A stretch of DNA of 64,000 bases from Arthrobacter sp. Soil763 (GCF_001428365.1 NZ_LMSH01000001.1:253685-317684); one strand, 5' to 3'. Numbered from the stretch's first letter, positions 8,125-16,581 are shown. Numbers and translations: made by a program. Notes: a model not told the origin generated them from the sequence alone.

Positions 8125-8597
8125 TGCAGTGCCTCCCTTGCAGGCCGCGCCTCGACGGCAGCCGCCGGTTTCGGCGGCCCGGGCACGAAGACGTCGTGGA
8201 TTTCGATGTTGACTTCAATCACCTGCAGGCCAACCAGTTCCTCGACGGCGGCGTAGACGGCGGCCCGGATCTGGTCGGCCAGCGGGTGCAGCGGCGTGCC
8301 GTAGAGGGCGACGAGGTCGATGTCCACTGCCACCTGCGTCTCGCCGACCTCGGCGCGCACGCCGGCCGCGTGGTCGGCGCTGCCGACGGCGTCCCGGATT
8401 GCTCCCAGGGCCCGGGACGGTCCGGTCCCCAGGGAATAGACACCCGGGACCGCGCGGGCGGCGATGCCGGCGACTTTGGCCACCGCGGCTTCGGAGATGA
8501 CGGTGCGGCCCGTGGCGGTGCGGCCGGTGGCGGCGCGGGCCACGGGCGGCGGCACCGCCTCCGGTACCGCTGCGGGCTGAGAATCCTGGTACTCCAT
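8121..8597 (-). CDS. Asp23/Gls24 family envelope stress protein, first gene of the operon
   Basis: 158 residues, no membrane segment. After a Pro/Ala-rich N-terminus of about 30 residues comes the Asp23 core: GRTVISEAAVAKVAGIAARAV, then VAVDIDLVALYG and a C-terminal helix-strand (ADQIRAAVYAAVEELVGLQV). The strand IEVNIEIHDVFV closes the fold. In Firmicutes this family forms a membrane-associated layer that protects against envelope and alkaline stress. Here it heads a five-gene, overlap-linked operon with two anchor-type membrane proteins, so a membrane complex is likely. It starts after an AGGGGGAG stretch at about 8605. Confidence 0.88.
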   Translation of the reverse strand: MEYQDSQPAAVPEAVPPPVARAATGRTATGRTVISEAAVAKVAGIAARAVPGVYSLGTGPSRALGAIRDAVGSADHAAGVRAEVGETQVAVDIDLVALYGTPLHPLADQIRAAVYAAVEELVGLQVIEVNIEIHDVFVPGPPKPAAAVEARPAREALQ

Positions 8598-8695
8598 CTG
8601 GCACTCCCCCTTCTCTTTGACTCCACCCTAGTCCCAGGGACCGACGGGGGCGCCAGCCCCGCCGGGAATTCGGCGCGGCCCGAGGCGGGAGCGGC

Positions 8696-9145
8696 TTACT
8701 TGCAGTTCGCTGCAATCCAGCCGGTCACGGGGGCCATAGCCTCCTGGAACTTGCCGCTGGAGTAGACGGTCTGGTCGCTCAGGCCCGCGACGGCAACCCG
8801 GTTCAGCTCGGCGAAGTCGGCCTTGATGCTCTCCGGTGCCCGCTCTGCCGTGCGGCTGAGTTCGGCCTTGAGCTGCTCCAGTTCGGCGGTCTTGCCCTGC
8901 GCCGCCGACAGCGGCAGCAGGGAGGCGCCGGTGGCCTGCTCCGCAATGGTCTTGCAGGCCTCGGCCGCCGAGGGGAAGCCGCCGTAGGGGCCGGTGGAAG
9001 CGGTGGGGGCGGCTTCCGGGGTGGCGGCTGCCGCCGGGGCCGACGACGACGGCAGGGCGGGCGGGGCCGTGGTCCCGGGCGCAGAGCACCCGGCAAGGGC
9101 CAGGGCGGCAAGGAGTGCGGTTACGGTCGGTGCTGCGGTCTTCAC
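8696..9145 (-). CDS. Small secreted lipoprotein, function unknown
   Basis: 149 residues if the GTG at 9143-9145 is the start, which gives a normal lipoprotein signal peptide (KTAAPTVTALLAALALAGC). The longer open frame to 9202 would place an unlikely charged extension in front. The lipobox is LAGC, followed by a Pro/Ala/Thr/Ser linker (about residues 20-50) typical of exported actinobacterial proteins. The mature part is helical with two Cys (EACKTI and the C-terminal AANCK) that may pair. I recognise no domain. The next gene on this strand begins about 3 kb away, so it is probably monocistronic. Confidence 0.72.
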   Translation of the reverse strand: MKTAAPTVTALLAALALAGCSAPGTTAPPALPSSSAPAAAATPEAAPTASTGPYGGFPSAAEACKTIAEQATGASLLPLSAAQGKTAELEQLKAELSRTAERAPESIKADFAELNRVAVAGLSDQTVYSSGKFQEAMAPVTGWIAANCK

Positions 9146-9266
9146 AATTACTCTTCTGGTCGGGCAGTGCGCCCCGGACCGGCTCAGGGCGGTCCGCGGC
9201 AATGGCTTTTTCCCCAGCGTGCGAGTCTAGCCGTGCCTGTCGGCGTGTCCCCAACCCGGCCCCGGA

Positions 9267-9290
9267 GGGATTGGGGGTGGGGGGAGCGGG
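9267..9290 (+). other. Possible G-quadruplex motif between two minus-strand genes
   Basis: Four G runs (3, 5, 6 and 3 G) separated by loops of 3, 1 and 3 bases fit the usual G3+N1-7 rule. The run lies just past the stop of the 918-residue ABC-Nudix gene and before the lipoprotein gene. The G-rich strand is the template strand for both. It could slow polymerase at the end of the long gene, but in DNA this GC-rich such runs also arise by chance. Confidence 0.3.
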
Positions 9291-9292
9291 AG

Positions 9293-12049
9293 TCAGTTGA
9301 TGGCAGCGCACTGTCCGGGCAGCGGGACGGCCTGGGGCATGGGGAGGTAATACGCACAGGTGTAGCGTGACGCGTCCCCGGTCAGGGCCCAGACCGAACC
9401 ACGGCGGCGGCCGGCGCGGCTGTCGAGGGCGGTCCCGTCGCGGGCGGCCAGGCGGTCGAGGACCGAGGAGATGACATCCTCATGCGTGCAGAGCACGGTC
9501 CCGGTGCCACGGGCATCGTCAACGAGCCCCATCGCCCGTTCGAACCGGCCGTCGGACAGATCGCCGGCCACTTCCACCGAGAGGGACGCACGGCGTGCCA
9601 GCGGTCCTACGGTGTCGATGCACCGGGCCGCGGGCGCGGAGAGCACCCGGTCTATTTCAAAGAACGACCCCAGGCCTTCAAGGGAGCGGGCCGTCGTCTG
9701 TCCTTCATGGGCCAGCGGCCGGGTAATTTCGGAGTGGTCCCACAGGTGCCGCGGCGTGGCAGTGGCCCCGCGGACGAGCAACAGCATCCTGTCCCGGGCC
9801 GGCACCGCGCGGATCCCGAGTTCCCGCTCGAGCACCACGCCCAGGGCGAGGATCACGGGTCGTTCGCGTGGTTCGCTCAGGGTCCGCAGGGCCGCCGGGA
9901 GACTGAACCAGCGGGCATCGTCCACTTCCGCGTTGGCCGAGAAGGTTCCGCCCTGGGCCTCGGCGGCCCAGTAGCGGACTGTCTTGAGGCGCCGGCGGCG
10001 GTCCAGATAGGTCACCTGCGGCAGCTCGGACCCGGCCCGGCAGACGAGGCCCGTCTCCTCGCCCACTTCCCGCAGCGCACACTCCAGGTCCGTCTCGCCC
10101 GGTTCGGCCTTTCCCTTGGGAATGGACCAGTCCTGGTGGTTGCGCCGGTGCACCAGCAGGACCTCCAGGGCCCCGTCCCTTCCCACCCGCCAGGGAAGGG
10201 CTCCGGAGGTCCGGGGCGTGGCCGGCGCCGTCTCACGGATCACGCCGGGGACAGCCGGCGGCAGGACCGGCCGCCCCGGGGTGCCCTGCAGTCCGTCGAG
10301 TCTGCTGTAGAGACCGCCGGCGGCGAGGAGCTGGGAATGGTGGCCGCTTTCGACGATCCGTCCCTTGTCCAGCACGTAGATCCGGTCCGCGCGCCGGAGC
10401 GTCGAGAGACGGTGGGCGATGACGATGACCGTCCGCCCGGCCATGAGCCGGTCCATGCCTTCCATCACGTACTGTTCGGAGATGGCGTCCAGGCCGGAGG
10501 TGGGTTCATCCAGAATGACGATTGGTGTGTCGCGGACCAGGGCCCGGGCGATCGCGATGCGCTGGCGTTGTCCGCCGGAAAGACTGACTCCCCGCTCGGC
10601 GACCGGCGTGTCGTAGCCCAGAGGCAGCCGGTCAACGAACTCATCGACGTGCGCGGCGTGGGCTGCGGCGTAAACCTGTTCCGGGGTGGCGGCATCCGAT
10701 CCGTAGGCGATGTTGTCGTAGATGGTGCCGTGGAACAGGATGGATTCCTGCAGCACCATCGAGATTTGCCGGCGCACGGTGGCCAGCTGGAGGTCGCGGA
10801 CGTCCATGCCGTCCAGGAGGACGGCGCCGCCCGTCACGTCGTAGAGCCGCGGGATGAGGCTGACCACCGTCGACTTGCCCGCCCCTGTGGGCCCGGTCAG
10901 TGCGATCATCCGGCCCGGCTCCACCCGCAGGTTGATCTTGTGCAGCACCTCGGCGTCGTCGTAGTGGAAGTCGACGTCCCGCAGCTCAACCGCGCCCGCC
11001 AGCTGGGGAGCCGGCGGCGCACCGGGGGGATCCGTTATCGCCGGTGCGGTGTTGAGGACGTCCTGGAGCCGCTCGGCGCTGACCTGGCCCCGGCTCATGA
11101 CCGTCGTCAGCTTGGAGAGTTCCTTCATCGGATCGTAAAGGGCCTTGAGGTAGGCCAGGAAAACCAGCAGCAGGCCCAAGGTCATCGACCCGTCCAGCAC
11201 CCGCTGGACCCCGGCCCACAGCACCACGACGGTACCGAGTGTGACGATGACATCCACGAGCGGGGACAGGGCGGCCTGGAGCCGGACCAGCCGCAGGCCC
11301 GCCGTCATCCGCGCAGCGTTGCGGTCCTGGAAGTCGGCTTCGTGGCGCGCCTCGCTGGAGGAGGACTGCATGACCCGCACCGAGGAGAAGGTCTCGGTCA
11401 TCGTGGAGGCAATATCGCTGTCCTTTTTGCGCGCGGCCCGGGACGCGGCCTTGATGCGGGGGCGGTACAGCAGCACGGTGGCGAACAGCACCGGTGAGAC
11501 GGCCAGGGCAATCAGGGCGAAGCCCGGGTCGACGACGATGCAGATCGTCGTGATGAACGCCAGGATGAGGATGTTCGGCACCAGGACCGCCAGCATAGAG
11601 ATGATCATGGCCCGGACGTAGTCGATGTCCGTCGTCGCCCGCGTTACCAGGTCACCGAGCCTCTGCTTGTCGTGGAAGGACAGCGACAGGCGCTGGAGGT
11701 GGGTGAACACCTCGGAGCGGATGGAGGCCATGACCCGCTCGCCGACGCCGTTGAGGAGCCGGGCCCCGAAGTAGTGGGCTGCCGCGTTGGCCACTGTCAG
11801 CGCCAACAGGCACGCTATGGCCACCCACAGCAACTGCTGCCGCTCCAGCCCGGCCGCACCGATGGCCCGCAGGAACTCGTTCTGGCCCGCACCGCCCGGG
11901 TTCTTGAGCACATCATCGACAATGATCTTCAGCGGCCACGGCAGGGCCACCTGCAAGGCAGCCGCGAGGACCACCAGGGCAGCCCCGGCAGCCAGCGCGA
12001 CGGCGCGCGGTTTCAGGGCTCGGCGGAACCGCCAAAAAGTCACAAACAT
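9293..12049 (-). CDS. Three-part fusion: ABC exporter + Nudix hydrolase + histidine-phosphatase-like domain lacking its catalytic His
   Basis: 918 residues. Residues 1-320 are a six-helix ABC exporter membrane domain. Residues 350-585 are its ATPase: Walker A GPTGAGKST 386-394, signature LSGGQ 490-494, Walker B VILDEP 511-516, switch His 546. Residues 615-745 are a Nudix domain with a full Nudix box at 646-668 (G, E652, R660-E661, E664-E665, G667). Residues 753-910 match the phosphatase half of mycobacterial MutT1. There the RHG/RHA catalytic motif reads R760-G761-A762, so the phospho-accepting His is Gly (codon GGG at 9767-9769); H856 and R809 remain. MutT1-type Nudix proteins clean oxidised or diadenosine nucleotides. 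Joining this to a half-exporter is unusual. The ATG at 12049 has no clear ribosome binding site and is overlapped by a short upstream frame (12040-12126). Confidence 0.9.
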   Translation of the reverse strand: MFVTFWRFRRALKPRAVALAAGAALVVLAAALQVALPWPLKIIVDDVLKNPGGAGQNEFLRAIGAAGLERQQLLWVAIACLLALTVANAAAHYFGARLLNGVGERVMASIRSEVFTHLQRLSLSFHDKQRLGDLVTRATTDIDYVRAMIISMLAVLVPNILILAFITTICIVVDPGFALIALAVSPVLFATVLLYRPRIKAASRAARKKDSDIASTMTETFSSVRVMQSSSSEARHEADFQDRNAARMTAGLRLVRLQAALSPLVDVIVTLGTVVVLWAGVQRVLDGSMTLGLLLVFLAYLKALYDPMKELSKLTTVMSRGQVSAERLQDVLNTAPAITDPPGAPPAPQLAGAVELRDVDFHYDDAEVLHKINLRVEPGRMIALTGPTGAGKSTVVSLIPRLYDVTGGAVLLDGMDVRDLQLATVRRQISMVLQESILFHGTIYDNIAYGSDAATPEQVYAAAHAAHVDEFVDRLPLGYDTPVAERGVSLSGGQRQRIAIARALVRDTPIVILDEPTSGLDAISEQYVMEGMDRLMAGRTVIVIAHRLSTLRRADRIYVLDKGRIVESGHHSQLLAAGGLYSRLDGLQGTPGRPVLPPAVPGVIRETAPATPRTSGALPWRVGRDGALEVLLVHRRNHQDWSIPKGKAEPGETDLECALREVGEETGLVCRAGSELPQVTYLDRRRRLKTVRYWAAEAQGGTFSANAEVDDARWFSLPAALRTLSEPRERPVILALGVVLERELGIRAVPARDRMLLLVRGATATPRHLWDHSEITRPLAHEGQTTARSLEGLGSFFEIDRVLSAPAARCIDTVGPLARRASLSVEVAGDLSDGRFERAMGLVDDARGTGTVLCTHEDVISSVLDRLAARDGTALDSRAGRRRGSVWALTGDASRYTCAYYLPMPQAVPLPGQCAAIN

Positions 12050-12126
12050 CCGGCGCCCCGCCCCGGGACGCCCCCGCGCACAGGGGTGTTCATCTCGAGC
12101 AGATCAACGATGTCGGCGATCTCCAC
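12040..12126 (-). CDS. Possible 28-codon upstream peptide overlapping the ABC-Nudix start
   Basis: A GTG at 12124-12126 is preceded by a good GGGAGGA element about seven bases upstream. It opens 28 codons whose TGA (12040-12042) overlaps the first codons of the large fusion gene in another frame. The predicted N-terminus is an amphipathic helix (VEIADIVDLLEMN), followed by Gly/Arg-rich residues. Since the large gene lacks its own ribosome binding site, this frame may deliver ribosomes to it by termination-reinitiation. Alternatively the GTG or its internal ATG is not used. No homology was available to test this. Confidence 0.35.
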   Translation of the reverse strand: MEIADIVDLLEMNTPVRGGVPGRGAGCL

Positions 12127-12317
12127 AGAGCGTCCTCCCCCTCTACGCAACGGGTCCGCTCAATGTCTACCCCGTGCGCCGTCGCCTGTCTAGGACACTG
12201 CGGCCCGTTCATCGCCAGCAACTGAAAGGTATGTCCACCTGCCGGCGCCGGCCCGCCGTTCGACGAGGTGCCGGTGCAGCTGAGAGGGCTTCGCTGAGCA
12301 GGGACGGGTTTAAAACG

Positions 12318-12363
12318 AAAAACCCCGCCGTTCCCGTGTAAAAACTGGGAACTGCGGGGTTTT
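12318..12363 (-). terminator. Rho-independent terminator of the tRNA transcript
   Basis: A hairpin with arms AAAACCCCGC(C)GTTCCC and GGGAACTGCGGGGTTTT encloses a short A-rich loop. Read on the minus strand it is followed by a T-rich run. It sits 6 bases beyond the 3' end of tRNA-Phe, as expected for the end of the Glu-Asp-Phe transcript. Confidence 0.85.
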
Positions 12364-12368
12364 CTAGC

Positions 12369-12444
12369 TGGTGGCTCCGACCGGCGTCGATCCGGTGACC
12401 TTTCGATTTTCAGTCGAACGCTCTACCAACTGAGCTACAGAGCC
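12369..12444 (-). tRNA. tRNA-Phe (anticodon GAA), CCA encoded
   Basis: The cloverleaf reads from GGCTCTG (acceptor, base 12444) through the D arm AGCTCAGTTGGTAGAGC, an anticodon loop CTGAAAA in a TTCGA/TCGAA stem, to the T arm CCGGATCGACGCCGG. The acceptor strand CGGAGCC and discriminator A follow. The 3' CCA is present in the DNA (12371-12369). It is the last of three tRNA genes on this strand. Confidence 0.97.
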
Positions 12445-12492
12445 TAGGTGACATGTCACCATGACGGCCGGAATTTCTTCTGGCAATCAGAG

Positions 12493-12566
12493 CGACCCTG
12501 ACGGGACTTGAACCCGCGACCTCCGCCGTGACAGGGCGGCGCGCTAACCAACTGCGCTACAGGGCC
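12493..12566 (-). tRNA. tRNA-Asp (anticodon GTC)
   Basis: The acceptor GGCCCTG pairs with CAGGGTC and the discriminator is G, as expected for tRNA-Asp. The anticodon loop CTGTCAC lies in a CCGCC/GGCGG stem, giving GUC. The T arm contains GGTTCAAGTCC. CCA is not encoded. It is the middle gene of the Glu-Asp-Phe cluster. Confidence 0.96.
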
Positions 12567-12667
12567 TTGCTTGTACTGCTTTCTTGCTTCCGCAGTATCG
12601 CTACCGCGTTTTTTCAAGGTCTTTAGCCTACCAGACTTTTTTAGCCGGTTTGACCAGTTTCCTTGCG

Positions 12668-12740
12668 TACCCCCAACGGGATTCGAACCCGTGCCGCCGC
12701 CGTGAAAGGGCGGTGTCCTAGGCCGCTAGACGATGGGGGC
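12668..12740 (-). tRNA. tRNA-Glu (anticodon TTC)
   Basis: The acceptor GCCCCCA pairs with TGGGGGT (G1-U72 wobble). The anticodon loop CTTTCAC lies in a CCGCC/GGCGG stem, giving UUC. The T arm contains GGTTCGAATCC. CCA is not encoded. It is the first gene of the three-tRNA unit; no clear promoter consensus was found upstream. Confidence 0.95.
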
Positions 12741-12936
12741 CAGGACTCCGTCCGGTAAAACCACTGCAGCAAGGGCAAAAATTTCGGGCCTAAGCCTTCC
12801 GTTTCAGCGCCCTTCGGGTTCCTCCGAACTGGACCTATAAAACTATAGGGCCAAGTTCCGGAATCTCCAAAATTGGTGCCCCGACCCGGGAATAAGCTCT
12901 GGACAGCACCCGCCCGGATAGGCCAATGATGGTCGG

Positions 12937-13983
12937 ATGGATGCCACAGCTGCGCTGAATGAGATCGCCTTCTGGCTTGAACGAGATCGCGCCACCACCT
13001 TCAAGGTCCAGGCGTTCCGCAAGGCGGCCGCCGTTATTGCGGACCTGCCGGCCGAGGAACTGGCCGCGCGTGTGGCGGACGGCCGGCTCAAGCGGACCAA
13101 GGGCATCGGGGACCGGACCTTCGAGGTGATATCGCAGGCGGTCGACGGCGGCGTGCCCGACTATCTGGCCGCGCTGCGGGAACGCGGCGCTGCCCCGCTG
13201 GCCGAGGGCGGCGGGGAACTGCTGGCGCAGCTGCGCGGCGATCTGCACACCCACAGCGATTGGTCCGACGGCGGCTCGCCGATCGAGGCCATGCTCGAAG
13301 CGGCCGCGCTGCTGGGCCGCGAATACCTCGCCCTGACCGACCACTCCCCCACCCTGCGGATCGCAAACGGGCTCAGCGCCGAACGGCTCACCAAACAGCT
13401 GGACGTCATTGCCGGGCTCGGCACCGACGGCGGCAAGGGCGCGGGCAACGGTGAAGCCGGGGCGGCGGGGGTCCGGCTGCTCGCCGGCATCGAGGTGGAC
13501 ATCCTGGAGGACGGCACCCTGGACCAGGCCCCGGAGCTGCTGGACCGCCTGGACTTGGTGGTGGCAAGCGTGCACTCGAAGCTCCGCTCGGACAGCCGCA
13601 CCATGACCCGTCGCATGCTGGCCGGGATCGCCGATCCGCACACGCGGGTGCTGGGCCATTGCACCGGCCGGCTGCTGAACGGCTCGCGCGGCACCCGCCC
13701 GCCGTCGGACTTTGACGCCAAGCGCGTCTTCGCGGCGTGCGCGGAACATGACGTGGCGGTCGAGATCAACGCCAGGCCGGAGCGGCAGGACCCGCCGGAC
13801 GAACTGATCCAGCAGGCCCTGGACGCCGGCTGCCTGTTCAGCATCGACAGCGACGCCCATGCCCCGGGGCAGCTGGACTTCCTGCAATACGGCGCGGAAC
13901 GTGCTGCGCGGAACGGCGTCCCAGCGGAGCGGATCATCACCACCTGGCCGGTGGACCGGCTGCTCGACTGGGCGCGCCGCTGA
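12937..13983 (+). CDS. PHP-domain phosphoesterase with N-terminal helix-hairpin-helix, PolX C-terminal type
   Basis: 348 residues. Residues 1-85 resemble the helix-hairpin-helix module of PolX-type DNA polymerases (KVQAFRKAAAVIADLP and TKGIGDRTFEVIS). From about residue 100 comes a PHP metallo-phosphoesterase: GDLHTHSDWSDGG (metal ligands H and D), LTDHSP, GIEVDI, ASVHS, EINARP and SIDSDAH. PolX proteins carry a polymerase domain between such modules; here it is absent, as in many stand-alone actinobacterial homologues. A DNA-related exonuclease or phosphatase activity is likely but the substrate is unknown. It starts about 200 bases beyond the tRNA cluster on the opposite strand. Confidence 0.82.
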   Translation: MDATAALNEIAFWLERDRATTFKVQAFRKAAAVIADLPAEELAARVADGRLKRTKGIGDRTFEVISQAVDGGVPDYLAALRERGAAPLAEGGGELLAQLRGDLHTHSDWSDGGSPIEAMLEAAALLGREYLALTDHSPTLRIANGLSAERLTKQLDVIAGLGTDGGKGAGNGEAGAAGVRLLAGIEVDILEDGTLDQAPELLDRLDLVVASVHSKLRSDSRTMTRRMLAGIADPHTRVLGHCTGRLLNGSRGTRPPSDFDAKRVFAACAEHDVAVEINARPERQDPPDELIQQALDAGCLFSIDSDAHAPGQLDFLQYGAERAARNGVPAERIITTWPVDRLLDWARR

Positions 13984-14068
13984 CGCCCGCGGAATTTTGG
14001 CGGGAAACCGACGAGACGTGACCGATTTCCGCCAGCCGCAGCGCCCCGGTACCGGCTAGATTGACTGC

Positions 14069-15082
14069 ATGGCAACATCCACCGGCACTCCCCGGCCCGA
14101 CAGCATCACCCCCGCCGCCCCGGCGCCCGAGCCCGGCGCCGCGGCCCCCGCCGCCCACCCTTCCCGCCAGGCGGACCTGCCGTCCGGGCAGATCAGCAGG
14201 CTCGGGATCGCCGCCGTCGTCGTGACCGTGGTGCTCTGGGCCTCGGCGTTCGTGGGCATCCGCGCCGTCGGGCCGCGCTTCTCGCCCGGTGCGCTCACCC
14301 TGGGACGTCTCGCCGTGGCCGCCGTCGTGCTGGGCCTGGTGGTGCTCCCGACCTTCCGGAAGGCGGCCACGCTGCCCCGCGGGCGGGAATGGTGGCCGAT
14401 CCTGGCGTACGGCGTGATGTGGTTTGGCGGCTACAACGTCGCGCTCAATGCCGCCGAACACCTGCTCGACGCCGGCACCGCGGCGCTGCTGATCAATGTC
14501 AACCCCATTCTGGTCGCCGTCATGGCCGGCATCATCCTGAAGGAGGGCTTCCCGCGCTGGCTGATCATCGGCAGCCTGGTGGCTTTCGGCGGCGTGGCGG
14601 TGATCGCCCTCGGCTCCGGCCAGCGGTCGACGGCGGATGTGGCCGGAGTGCTCCTCTGCCTGCTCGCCGCGGCCCTGGCGGCGGTCAGCGTGATCGTGCA
14701 AAAGCCGGTCCTGCGGAAGCTTCCCGCGGCCCAGGCCACCTGGTACGGCATCCTGATCGGCGCGTTGTGCTGCCTGCCCTTCAGCGGCCAGCTCGTCGCC
14801 GAGGTGCAAGCCGCTCCTCTGCCGGCCACGCTGGGCCTGGTCTACCTTGGCGTTTTCCCCACGGCGATCGCGTTCACCACGTGGGCCTACGCCCTGTCCC
14901 TGATCGACGCCGGGCGGCTCGCCGCCACGACCTACCTCGTGCCCGGCACCACCATCCTGATCTCCTGGCTGGTCCTTGGCGAGATTCCCACCGTCTGGGG
15001 CCTGGTGGGCGGGGCGATCTGCCTGGTCGGCGTCGCCCTGACCCGTCGCCGCCCGCGCCGCCGCACCCCGGCCGGGGCGTAG
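14069..15082 (+). CDS. DMT superfamily transporter, EamA family
   Basis: 337 residues with about ten membrane segments in two EamA repeats of five, after a Pro/Ala-rich cytoplasmic tail of about 45 residues. The repeat hallmarks are visible: LWASAFVGIRAV in the first half, and the SLIDAGRLAATTYLVPGTTILISWLVLGE block near the end of the second. Members export amino acids, metabolites or drugs by proton coupling. The substrate is not predictable. The next gene starts 9 bases later on the same strand, so the two are probably cotranscribed. Confidence 0.87.
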   Translation: MATSTGTPRPDSITPAAPAPEPGAAAPAAHPSRQADLPSGQISRLGIAAVVVTVVLWASAFVGIRAVGPRFSPGALTLGRLAVAAVVLGLVVLPTFRKAATLPRGREWWPILAYGVMWFGGYNVALNAAEHLLDAGTAALLINVNPILVAVMAGIILKEGFPRWLIIGSLVAFGGVAVIALGSGQRSTADVAGVLLCLLAAALAAVSVIVQKPVLRKLPAAQATWYGILIGALCCLPFSGQLVAEVQAAPLPATLGLVYLGVFPTAIAFTTWAYALSLIDAGRLAATTYLVPGTTILISWLVLGEIPTVWGLVGGAICLVGVALTRRRPRRRTPAGA

Positions 15083-15091
15083 GATTCCGGC

Positions 15092-15547
15092 ATGCCAGTT
15101 TCCCTGCCGCCCGGGCTGCCGATCCTGCCGTCCGGAGGCGACGACGGCGGACCCGGCCCGCAGCTGCCCGCCGGCGCGCCGTTCCCCATGTCGGAGGACG
15201 ACTTCGAGGCGGCGGTCAGCGATGCCCTGGCCCGGATCCCGGCGGAGCTGGCCAGGACCATGGACAACGTCGCCGTCTTCATCGAAGACGATTACGTCCC
15301 GCAGCCAGGCGAAGACCCGGACACGGTGCTCCTGGGCCTCTACGAAGGGGTACCGCTGACCGAGCGGGATTCCTGGTGGGACGCGGGCTCGCTGCCGGAC
15401 CGGATCATCATCTACCGCCAGCCGATCCTGGAGCTGTGTGCGTCCCGCGAGGACGTGGTCGAGGAAGTGACCGTCACCGTGGTCCATGAGGTCGCGCACC
15501 ACTTCGGCATCAGCGACGAGCGGCTGCACGAACTGGGCTGGGGGTAG
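15092..15547 (+). CDS. Zincin-like metallopeptidase family protein
   Basis: 151 residues. A HEVAHHFGI block (HExxH, about residues 131-135) with a downstream acidic residue in DERLHELGWG fits the short DUF1025-type metallopeptidases of actinobacteria. The N-terminal part has the family pattern of an ExxVxxALxxIP helix (FEAAVSDALARIPAEL) and NVAVFIEDDY. No signal peptide, so it is cytoplasmic. The protein stops only a few residues after the metal site, which is normal for this family. No substrate is known. It starts 9 bases after the EamA transporter gene. Confidence 0.82.
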   Translation: MPVSLPPGLPILPSGGDDGGPGPQLPAGAPFPMSEDDFEAAVSDALARIPAELARTMDNVAVFIEDDYVPQPGEDPDTVLLGLYEGVPLTERDSWWDAGSLPDRIIIYRQPILELCASREDVVEEVTVTVVHEVAHHFGISDERLHELGWG

Positions 15548-15648
15548 CCGGGCCGGACCGGCCTCCCGGCAGCTGCGTGGCAACCGTCCTGCCCGGCCGC
15601 CAGGGCCCGGATGCGCCCCGGCCTGCGCGGGCGGCTAGCCTTTAACCC

Positions 15649-16569
15649 ATGGGACACGACCACAGCCATTCGCACGGCATCACGGCCACCGGGAAGCACC
15701 GGAAGCGCCTGGTCGCCGTCCTGGGCATCACGCTGTCCGTGGTCCTGATCCAGGTCGCGGGGGCCGTGTTTTCCGGGTCCCTGGCGCTGCTGGCCGACGC
15801 AGGGCACATGCTCTCCGACGCCGCCGGGGTTTTCATCGCGCTGCTGGCCGCCTGGATCGCCGCCCGGCCCGCGAGCGACCAGCGGACCTACGGCTACCAG
15901 CGGGCCGAGGTCCTGGCTGCCCTGGCCAACGCGCTGGTGCTGATCGTCATCTCCGTCGTCATCTTCACGGAAGCCCTGCGGCGGCTTGGCTCGGCCCCCG
16001 AGGTGCACACCGACGTCATGCTGTTCGCCGCCGTGCTGGGCGCGGTGGCCAACCTGGTCTCGCTGCTGATCCTCCGCGGCGCCCAGAAGGAAAGCCTCAA
16101 TGTCCGCGGCGCCTACCTTGAGGTGCTCGGTGACCTGCTGGGTTCCTTCGCCGTGATCGCCGCTGCCGTCGTCATCATGGTGACCGGTTACCAGGCCGCG
16201 GACACCATCGCCTCGATCCTAATCGCGCTGATGATCCTGCCCCGCGCCTGGCACCTGCTGCGCGACGTCGTGGACGTGCTCCTCGAGGCCACTCCCAAGG
16301 GTGTGGACGTCCAGATGATCCGCGAGCACATCATGTCCGTGGACGGCGTCGTATCCGTCCACGACATCCACATCTGGACCATCACCTCCGGCGTCCCGGT
16401 TTTCTCTGCCCACGTCGTCGTGGAGGACGAGGCGCTGGGCGCGCGCGGGGCGGACCGCGTGCTGGACAAGCTGGTGACCTGCCTGGGCTCGCATTTCGAT
16501 ACCGAGCACTGCACCTTCCAGCTCGAACCGGCCACGCATGCGGAGCACGAGGCCCACCAGCACGCCTAA
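15649..16569 (+). CDS. Cation diffusion facilitator, CzcD/ZitB-like metal exporter
   Basis: 306 residues. The His-rich N-terminus (MGHDHSHSHGI) is followed by six membrane segments. Metal-site residues appear in segment II (LLADAGHMLSDAAGVFIALLA, HxxxD) and segment V (GSFAVIAAAVVIMVTGYQAADTIAS, xxxxD). A cytoplasmic C-terminal domain (SVHDIHIWTITSGVPVFSAHV) completes the CDF fold. These proteins export Zn(II), Co(II) or similar ions by proton exchange. No metal regulator gene lies beside it. Confidence 0.92.
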   Translation: MGHDHSHSHGITATGKHRKRLVAVLGITLSVVLIQVAGAVFSGSLALLADAGHMLSDAAGVFIALLAAWIAARPASDQRTYGYQRAEVLAALANALVLIVISVVIFTEALRRLGSAPEVHTDVMLFAAVLGAVANLVSLLILRGAQKESLNVRGAYLEVLGDLLGSFAVIAAAVVIMVTGYQAADTIASILIALMILPRAWHLLRDVVDVLLEATPKGVDVQMIREHIMSVDGVVSVHDIHIWTITSGVPVFSAHVVVEDEALGARGADRVLDKLVTCLGSHFDTEHCTFQLEPATHAEHEAHQHA

Positions 16570-16581
16570 GGCCGGACCGCT

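Noticed and set aside
12445..12936. Protein gene in the tRNA region
   Set aside because: The only open frames here are short and overlap the three tRNA genes; the AT-richer stretches look like spacers and processing sites.
13937..15583. Minus-strand open frame of 548 codons opposite the EamA and metallopeptidase genes
   Set aside because: The opposed genes have clear families; the frame is Asp/His/Gln/Arg-rich noise.
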